A stretch of 10,386 nt of DNA, taken from NCBI GenBank assembly GCA_965369805.1, contig CBDURG010000074.1:1-10386 (forward strand), in the 5' to 3' direction. Shown here in pieces: positions 5,703-10,386 of the stretch. The notes beneath the pieces are model-generated. The model was given only the letters and a program-made list of their open reading frames with translations, ran no database searches and was not told the DNA's origin. Position 1 is the stretch's first letter. Each line of letters opens with the position of its first letter. Position numbers and translations under genes: made by a program. The DNA is from JAGLRQ01 sp965369805 (GTDB taxonomy: Bacteria; Auribacterota; UBA6266).

Positions 5703-6867
5703 TCTTTTCCTTCCACAGTTCAATATACAGTTTCCCTATCTCATCCACCATGTAATTCTTATCAAAATAAGGGATAATTAATTTTTTCCCCTGTTCTCCC
5801 ATTTTTTCACATAATTTTTTATTTTCAACAAGTTTTTCAAGAGCCTTATATAAACCATTCGAATCTTTTGGTTGGACAAGATAGCCGGTTATATCATTTT
5901 TCACAACTTCCCGCGCGCCGTCAACATCGAACGACACAGTGGGTTTTTTACACGCGAATGACTGCGGTATAACCTTTGCCAGGCCTTCTCTTAACGAAGC
6001 ATGCACAATAATATCAGAGGCTCTTATATACTCAGGTATTTTAGATGGATCTACGAGCCCCGCGAAGATTATTTTATCCGAAATGCCCAGGTTCTTCGCC
6101 AGGTTTACAAACGTATCTTTTAAAGTCCCGTCTCCGACCAGTAGAAGGTAGATATTTTTGTGCTGTCTTGCCAGTTTTGAAAAAGCGTCAAATACATATT
6201 CGTGCCCTTTAAGCTCAAAAAGCCTTGCTATCTTGCATATTACAACAGCATCCAGTGGTATTTTCAAGGTTTTCCGTAACTGTTTTTCACCGCCTCCGGA
6301 ATTAAAATAACTATTAAGGTCAAACCCGCTTCTTATAACCCTGTATAGTCCCCTTTTTGAGACTCCGGCCGCGATGGATTGTTCGGTCATTGCCTCCGAA
6401 ACAGTAATAAAGTAATCAGTAAATCTGTCAACAAATCTTTCACAGGATTTATAGAAAATATTGGCTAATTTGCTTTGATATTTATGATATGGGAGACCGT
6501 GTATGGTATGAATGACAAGTTTTACCCCCGCAAATTTTGCGGCAATCCTCGCTAGTATTCCTGCTTTTGAACTGTGAGTATGGACTATATCGTATTTTTC
6601 ACGCTTGAAAATATTCAGAAGCTTAAAGAAAACGATTGTATCCAAAAAAGGGTTTACGGCTCTTTTCATTGAAGGTACAAGAATGATTTTTACCGAGGCT
6701 TTTTCAGCTTTATCAAACAGTGTCCCTTCAGGGCCCGCGGCAGGCCCGGTAATGAGGGTAACATCATAGCCCTTTTCCATTAACCCTTCAACTGTGTAGA
6801 GGGTATTCTCCTGCGCCCCGCCTATGATAAGACGCGTGATTATATGAGCTATTTTAGGTTTTTTCAT
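5695..6867 (-). CDS. GT-B glycosyltransferase, GT4 family
   Basis: This is a cytoplasmic retaining glycosyltransferase that adds a sugar from a nucleotide donor to a growing, probably lipid-linked, glycan. Of 390 aa, the N-terminal acceptor domain spans about 5-195 (HIITRLIIGGAQENT at 8-22, DIVHTHSSKAGILAR at 93-107) and the donor-binding domain about 205-375. Donor-site marks are ARLFELKGHE (214-223), VGDGTLKD (244-251), and HASLREGLAKVIPQSFACKK (289-308). In the EX7E motif the first Glu is 294, but position 302 is Gln; this occurs in related GT4 proteins and need not abolish activity. It lies 16 bp after the preceding glycosyltransferase gene with no clear Shine-Dalgarno. It is the last gene of the glycosyltransferase block, ending in a repeat-rich gap. 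The sugar and linkage cannot be deduced. An MKKPKIAH start is natural for the family. Confidence 0.93.
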   Translation of the reverse strand: MKKPKIAHIITRLIIGGAQENTLYTVEGLMEKGYDVTLITGPAAGPEGTLFDKAEKASVKIILVPSMKRAVNPFLDTIVFFKLLNIFKREKYDIVHTHSSKAGILARIAAKFAGVKLVIHTIHGLPYHKYQSKLANIFYKSCERFVDRFTDYFITVSEAMTEQSIAAGVSKRGLYRVIRSGFDLNSYFNSGGGEKQLRKTLKIPLDAVVICKIARLFELKGHEYVFDAFSKLARQHKNIYLLLVGDGTLKDTFVNLAKNLGISDKIIFAGLVDPSKIPEYIRASDIIVHASLREGLAKVIPQSFACKKPTVSFDVDGAREVVKNDITGYLVQPKDSNGLYKALEKLVENKKLCEKMGEQGKKLIIPYFDKNYMVDEIGKLYIELWKEKIN

Positions 6868-6883
6868 TTTACAATTTATACCA

Positions 6884-7993
6884 CTACAAATTTTTCAGGA
6901 CTTTTTCAAGTAAAACAGCGTTTTTTCGAAGCGAATAGCTTTCCTCAACTGTTTCTACAGCATTGTTACGAAAAGAATTCCGGATATCCGGATTTTTGAT
7001 AAGAAGTGACAATCCATCTATCCATTCTTTTTCGGTATCCGCAAAAAGCCCATTTTTCGACTGGACAATAATATCTTTATGAATACCAACAGGAGACACT
7101 ATAGACGGTATTCCAAGCGCAATATATTGAAGGAGTTTACAACCGCATTTTCCCCGGGACCAAGGCGTATCAGGAAGAGGAGCAACGCCTATATTAAAAG
7201 AAGCAATCTGCTCAACCTCCTTTTCCCTGTCCCAAATAACATAATCCAAATTAACATTGTCAAAAAATGTTTTACTAAAAATATTCTGAAGCGCCTCGCG
7301 TCCTTTTGCCGGGCCTACAACCACAAAGGTAAGCTTAAATTGTTTGCTTACATTAATAAGAGGCTTTTCAACAATTTTCAAATAAGGCAATGTAGAAAAA
7401 CTACCAATCCATCCTATGTTAATTCTTTCACTAACTTCGGAACTTGAACAAATACTGCCTTTATAACGTTCGGTATCAATGGAGGTAGGTATCAGCGCAG
7501 TGTTCTTGTTAACCTTACAGGCGATATCAAATAAATAACGATTTCCGGCTGTTAAAGCGCTGAAGCGGGCAAAAAGTTTTGTAAACCGCGGCGAATTATT
7601 TACATCTGAAAACTGCTCCGCCTTTATTCTATCTTCCTCGGACAAAAAAATGGAATCATCAAAATCGAAAACTATTTTTTTCGCAAAGCGTGTAATAAAA
7701 AATTCAAAAAAGGGATAACATCCCGGCAGTATTTCTTTCTGGATAAACACGGCATCAAACTTTCTAATACGGAAAAGGCCGCCTGTCCGCTTAGTAATAA
7801 TAACAAATGCTTTTAGAAACTTTTTAAAAAACCCGCATTGCTTCTCATAAAAAAAAGGATATAAACGGTCGCTTATAGCCGGAGAAACAGTACAATCAAA
7901 ACCCCTGCCCTTAAGTTGATCCAGGAATTGAAAAACCCTGTATCTGCTTGCCGGACCAAGAATGCCTGTCTGTGTGAGAAAAAGTATTTTCAT
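6884..7993 (-). CDS. GT-B glycosyltransferase (GT4-like)
   Basis: This 369-aa protein has the two-lobed GT-B layout. The N-terminal half begins MKILFLTQTGILGPASRYRV, the SRYRV start typical of a GT1/GT4 subgroup. The linker is near 170 (LIPTSIDTERY). The C-terminal donor domain has INIGWIGSFSTLPYLK (191-206), FVVVGPAKG (223-231), GVAPLPDTPWSRGKCGCKLL (269-288) and GIPSIVSPVGIHKDIIVQSK (294-313). The KCGCKLLQYIALGIPSI segment corresponds to the K-x-x-Q/E-y-m-A-x-G-x-P region of the family. It probably adds one sugar to the glycan; donor and acceptor are unknown. Its ATG overlaps the stop of the upstream GT2 gene (ATGA at 7990-7993), so the two are likely co-translated. No membrane segment is evident. 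Confidence 0.9.
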   Translation of the reverse strand: MKILFLTQTGILGPASRYRVFQFLDQLKGRGFDCTVSPAISDRLYPFFYEKQCGFFKKFLKAFVIITKRTGGLFRIRKFDAVFIQKEILPGCYPFFEFFITRFAKKIVFDFDDSIFLSEEDRIKAEQFSDVNNSPRFTKLFARFSALTAGNRYLFDIACKVNKNTALIPTSIDTERYKGSICSSSEVSERINIGWIGSFSTLPYLKIVEKPLINVSKQFKLTFVVVGPAKGREALQNIFSKTFFDNVNLDYVIWDREKEVEQIASFNIGVAPLPDTPWSRGKCGCKLLQYIALGIPSIVSPVGIHKDIIVQSKNGLFADTEKEWIDGLSLLIKNPDIRNSFRNNAVETVEESYSLRKNAVLLEKVLKNL

Positions 7994-8988
7994 GGTTTCT
8001 TTCTCGAACGCGTTATCTCCGGTTTGCCTGCATGAAAGAAACTAAAGAAAACGTATTTCCACGCTTTGAAATGTGAAAAAGAAATAATTGCATAATCCCG
8101 ATTTCTTGTAACAGCATACAACAAGTACTCTATAAAAGATTTTCCAAGAAGAGAGGGTATTAATATTACATAAAGAAAAAATATATAAAATTTAAAATGT
8201 TTTTTATAAAAAGCCACAAGGCTCTCATAGCGATAGCGATATATATTCAAGGTTCCCGTTTCCGATTCTGGATTAGAACTGCATCCCCCTTTATGAATAA
8301 TCGCGGCAGGACTAAAAAAATATACTTTATATCCTTTCTGCTTTGCCCTGTAACAATAATCCACTTCTTCATAATACATGAAGAATCTTTCATCAAAACC
8401 GCTAAGTTCGTCAAAGATTGTCCGCTTTGTCATAAAACACGCGCCTATAATCTGAGCAACCTCCCTTGTATCATTGTGGTCCCAATCGGTCATCCTGGTG
8501 CCTCTAAAAAACTTCTTTGATGGAAAAAGTTTATATGTCCTGCATTCATCAAGAAATATACGGCTTAAAGAAGGGAACCTCCTGCATGTGTGCTCTATTC
8601 CGCGAAAATCGTTTAATATCCGAGGGCCGGCAACAGCAACTTTTTCATCAGACCGCAGGAAATCGACCATTTTTATTAGAGCGGTTTTATCTTCTATTAA
8701 TGTATCGGGATTTAAAAACAAAATAAATTCACTATTAAATAACCCCGCTCCGATATTACAGGCACGGGCAAAACCCAGATTTGTTTTTTCAAACCGCGGC
8801 GTAATCCTATTCGGCATCCTTTTTTGCGCGTTTTTCAAAATACGGGGTGTCGCGTCTTGTGAATTGTTATCCACCACAACAATATTAAATGAATCTGAAC
8901 TATCCGACTTTATAATAGAATCCAAACACGGCAGGATTACATCTTCACTGTTATATGTTATAATGATGACATCAAGTATTTTCTTCAT
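7990..8988 (-). CDS. GT2-family glycosyltransferase (rhamnosyltransferase-like, WbbL type)
   Basis: This is an inverting GT-A glycosyltransferase of 332 aa. The Rossmann-like start DVIIITYNSED (6-16) leads to VVVDNNSQDAT with Asp40, then NLGFARACNIGA (70-81), LFLNPDTLIED with the DXD-equivalent NPD (93-95), QIIGACFMTKRTIFDELSGF (179-198), and FFMYYEEVDYCYRAKQKGY (202-220) with the catalytic-base region. His232 in IIHKGGCSS closes the active site. A hydrophobic stretch (about 266-291) suggests membrane association near lipid-linked acceptors. The architecture resembles WbbL-like rhamnosyltransferases, but the sugar is not established. It lies 57 bp after the preceding GT2 gene and overlaps the next gene by 4 bp. 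The ribosome site is weak (AAGG, 12 nt before the ATG). Confidence 0.92.
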   Translation of the reverse strand: MKKILDVIIITYNSEDVILPCLDSIIKSDSSDSFNIVVVDNNSQDATPRILKNAQKRMPNRITPRFEKTNLGFARACNIGAGLFNSEFILFLNPDTLIEDKTALIKMVDFLRSDEKVAVAGPRILNDFRGIEHTCRRFPSLSRIFLDECRTYKLFPSKKFFRGTRMTDWDHNDTREVAQIIGACFMTKRTIFDELSGFDERFFMYYEEVDYCYRAKQKGYKVYFFSPAAIIHKGGCSSNPESETGTLNIYRYRYESLVAFYKKHFKFYIFFLYVILIPSLLGKSFIEYLLYAVTRNRDYAIISFSHFKAWKYVFFSFFHAGKPEITRSRKKP

Positions 8989-9045
8989 AAAGCATAGATG
9001 CCTTTTTACAAAAATGCAAGTAGTCTATGAAAACGCAAATCTAAA

Positions 9046-10146
9046 CTATCCCTTAAGCCAGTTTCTAAATTCTTTATCTGAAATATGTTGAGTAGCCTGT
9101 ATCCTTTTTCTTTTTTTGAAAAGTTCAGGGATTTTCTTAAAAGCATCAAAATTCGCCTTCAGATAATATTTTATTATCTGAAATTTACCGCCTTTAATCA
9201 GATACAATACGGTCGTGATAATAATTAGAAATCGCTTTATTAAAAACTTAAATATAATATCAGACGGTAAGTTTTTGATAATGTAATAATACAAATTTCT
9301 CTCAAGAAAATACCGTTTTAAAGGAGAATCTTCTCCAAGACTAGAGGAATGTTTATGATAGACAACTGCTGTTGGAACATATATAGACTTCCACCCGGCC
9401 AATCTGGCTCGCAATGCTAAATCCACATCTTCATAATACGAAAAAAAATCTTCATCAAACAGTCCTATTCTATCTAACATATCCCGTGTATATAACACTG
9501 CACCAGCACATGACCCAAATATTTCTTCAACCTGATCATACTGTCCCATATCTTTAACTCTACAACCAATTTGAGCAGCATTCCCATTTTTGTCAATTGA
9601 TATACCCACAGCATCAATTAATCGCGGATTTGTCAAAGATAGCATCTTTGGCTGGAAGGAACCTGTCGATTTATTTGATTCTGCTGCTTCTATTAATTTG
9701 CTAGCACAATTGGGTTCTATTTCTGTATCGTTATTAAGCAATAGAACATATTTTACATTTTTGTCATTAAAAGCAAATCGTATACCGATATTATTCCCTT
9801 CGGCAAAACCATAATTTCTTTCGTTTTTTATTATTATAAGTTCTGTATCTGCTGTTGATAAAAACCCTTTCTCATTCTTGCATTCCGCATATTTAGACTC
9901 TTTCCTCGTATATATTGTTGTTTTTATCTGTTTACTACTTAAATTATGTTTAAAAATTTGCGATTTAGCCTTGATTTTTCCATCGGCCCACCCGATTATT
10001 CTCTCAATTGACCCATCTCCTGAACCATTATCTACAAGCACTACTTGGTAATTAGAATAAGAAATTTGGCATACTGTTTCCAAACTTTCAATTGTATCTT
10101 CCCATCTATTCCAATTAAGAATTATTATTGAAACTTTTGGATTCAT
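9046..10146 (-). CDS. GT2-family glycosyltransferase with extended nucleotide-binding domain
   Basis: This is an inverting GT-A glycosyltransferase of 366 aa. Motifs: VSIIILNWNRWEDT (5-18), VLVDNGSGDGS with Asp39 (36-46), NYGFAEGNNIGIR (111-123), LLLNNDTEIEP with the DXD-equivalent NND (135-145), GSCAGAVLYTRDML (211-224), FFSYYEDVDLALRARLAGW (234-252) and His264 (VVYHKHSSS). Between DNGSGDGS and NYGFAEGN there are about 64 residues (47-110), some 40-45 more than in the neighbouring GT2. This lysine-rich insert (FKHNLSSKQIKTTIYTRKES) recalls a GT2 subtype I associate with archaea and some bacteria. A hydrophobic segment (about 297-318) and a basic tail follow. The coding sequence is more A+T-rich than the genes to the left. 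AGAGGA lies about 10 nt before the ATG. It is the first complete gene of the glycosyltransferase run. Confidence 0.92.
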   Translation of the reverse strand: MNPKVSIIILNWNRWEDTIESLETVCQISYSNYQVVLVDNGSGDGSIERIIGWADGKIKAKSQIFKHNLSSKQIKTTIYTRKESKYAECKNEKGFLSTADTELIIIKNERNYGFAEGNNIGIRFAFNDKNVKYVLLLNNDTEIEPNCASKLIEAAESNKSTGSFQPKMLSLTNPRLIDAVGISIDKNGNAAQIGCRVKDMGQYDQVEEIFGSCAGAVLYTRDMLDRIGLFDEDFFSYYEDVDLALRARLAGWKSIYVPTAVVYHKHSSSLGEDSPLKRYFLERNLYYYIIKNLPSDIIFKFLIKRFLIIITTVLYLIKGGKFQIIKYYLKANFDAFKKIPELFKKRKRIQATQHISDKEFRNWLKG

Positions 10147-10321
10147 AGTATTATGGTCCTCTTTACAAATCTATCTAAAGTTTTTTCTTTCTGCTTTCTC
10201 CTATTCATGCTTCTATACGAGAATATTTCAAAAAAGCCCGAAACTCTTTTGTACCTATTTGAGCTTCACGATTCCCTTAGGAAACTCCTCCTATAAAAAA
10301 CAAGATATGGCCAATTTTTAA

Positions 10322-10386
10322 TTAAATCAGATCTAAATATTTTGTAAATTCTTCTAACGGCGGCATTGACGGCTGTGTAACATATA
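10322..10386 (-). pseudogene. DegT/DnrJ/EryC1/StrS aminotransferase N-terminal remnant
   Basis: The minus-strand frame from the right edge encodes YVTQPSMPPLEEFTKYLDLI and then TAA (10322-10324). DegT-family PLP-dependent sugar aminotransferases typically begin M-I-x-V-T-x-P-x-x-P-P-L-E-E-x-x-x-Y-L-x-x-I-W, so the match is nearly position by position and the start codon must be only a few bases beyond the edge. The stop falls where the conserved Trp is expected. Only 175 bp remain before the next gene, and no later family motif (the PLP-lysine region needs about 370 codons in all) can be found there in any minus frame. This suggests a truncated gene rather than a simple point mutation. Such enzymes make amino sugars for surface polysaccharides, fitting the neighbouring genes. 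The call rests on 20 residues. Confidence 0.6.

Noticed and set aside
8474..9091. A 205-codon plus-strand frame opposite the GT2 gene.
   Set aside because: It lies antisense to a gene with full GT2 motifs and has no domain signature or ribosome site; it is a shadow frame.
10143..10208. A 21-residue ORF (MNRRKQKEKTLDRFVKRTII...) whose TGA overlaps the GT2 start codon, possibly a leader peptide.
   Set aside because: It has no ribosome site of its own and no recognisable features beyond a basic composition; chance is sufficient.
10285..10292. A perfect AGGAGGAG Shine-Dalgarno-like site on the minus strand.
   Set aside because: The next start (GTG, 15 nt on) opens only four codons. It is an orphan, perhaps a relic of a lost gene.
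10266..10386. A 39-codon open minus frame running in from the right edge (ending FYRRSFLRES), which could be the C-terminus of a preceding gene.
   Set aside because: It overlaps the frame that gives the much more specific DegT N-terminal match. It has no recognisable family motif, so I did not call it as a gene; more sequence to the right would settle it.
1..10386. CRISPR arrays, tRNA/rRNA genes, transposase genes, toxin-antitoxin pairs, phage genes.
   Set aside because: Looked for on both strands; no regularly spaced repeats, RNA gene signatures or such proteins were visible.

Overview
The window looks like chromosomal DNA of a bacterium, probably Gram-negative. It has bacterial EF-P, a type II dehydroquinase, a WecA/MraY-type initiating transferase and a Wzy/WaaL-type polysaccharide ligase or polymerase, with Shine-Dalgarno starts. 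Every convincing gene is on the minus strand, so transcription runs from high to low coordinates. The phylum cannot be fixed from the sequence. The aroQ-peptidase-efp order, the EF-P type and the word-like dispersed repeats would suit an uncultured lineage, but that is a guess.

Right part (about 4380-10386): a polysaccharide locus. At the right edge lies what looks like the first 20 codons of a DegT/DnrJ/EryC1/StrS sugar aminotransferase, ended by a stop codon, with no room for the rest of the gene. Four glycosyltransferases follow: two GT-A (GT2, rhamnosyltransferase-like) and two GT-B (GT4-like). A 214-bp gap filled with dispersed repeats comes next. Then come a polyprenyl-phosphate sugar-1-phosphate transferase (WecA/MraY fold) and an O-antigen ligase/polymerase with a C-terminal TPR domain, overlapping by 14 bp. 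Together they could start a lipid-linked glycan (WecA-like), extend it (four GTs), and polymerise it or transfer it to an acceptor (ligase). No flippase or sugar-nucleotide synthesis gene is intact in the window.

Left part (about 172-2350): a housekeeping operon aroQ - M24 Xaa-Pro peptidase - efp, driven by a recognisable sigma70-type promoter in the short gap after the ligase gene. The EF-P carries arginine, not lysine, at the loop tip (Arg32 after correcting the start), as in EF-Ps activated by EarP rhamnosylation. Directly after the efp stop codon, a start-less reading frame encodes the Walker B region of a ClpB/ClpC-type AAA+ ATPase and runs off the left edge. It looks like a 5'-truncated gene remnant.

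I see no CRISPR array, tRNA, rRNA, insertion sequence or toxin-antitoxin pair, and no clear evidence of an undescribed multi-gene system. The points most worth following are the two truncated genes at the window edges, the Arg32-type EF-P, and the repeat family that supplies or abuts the stop codons of the last genes of two transcription blocks.
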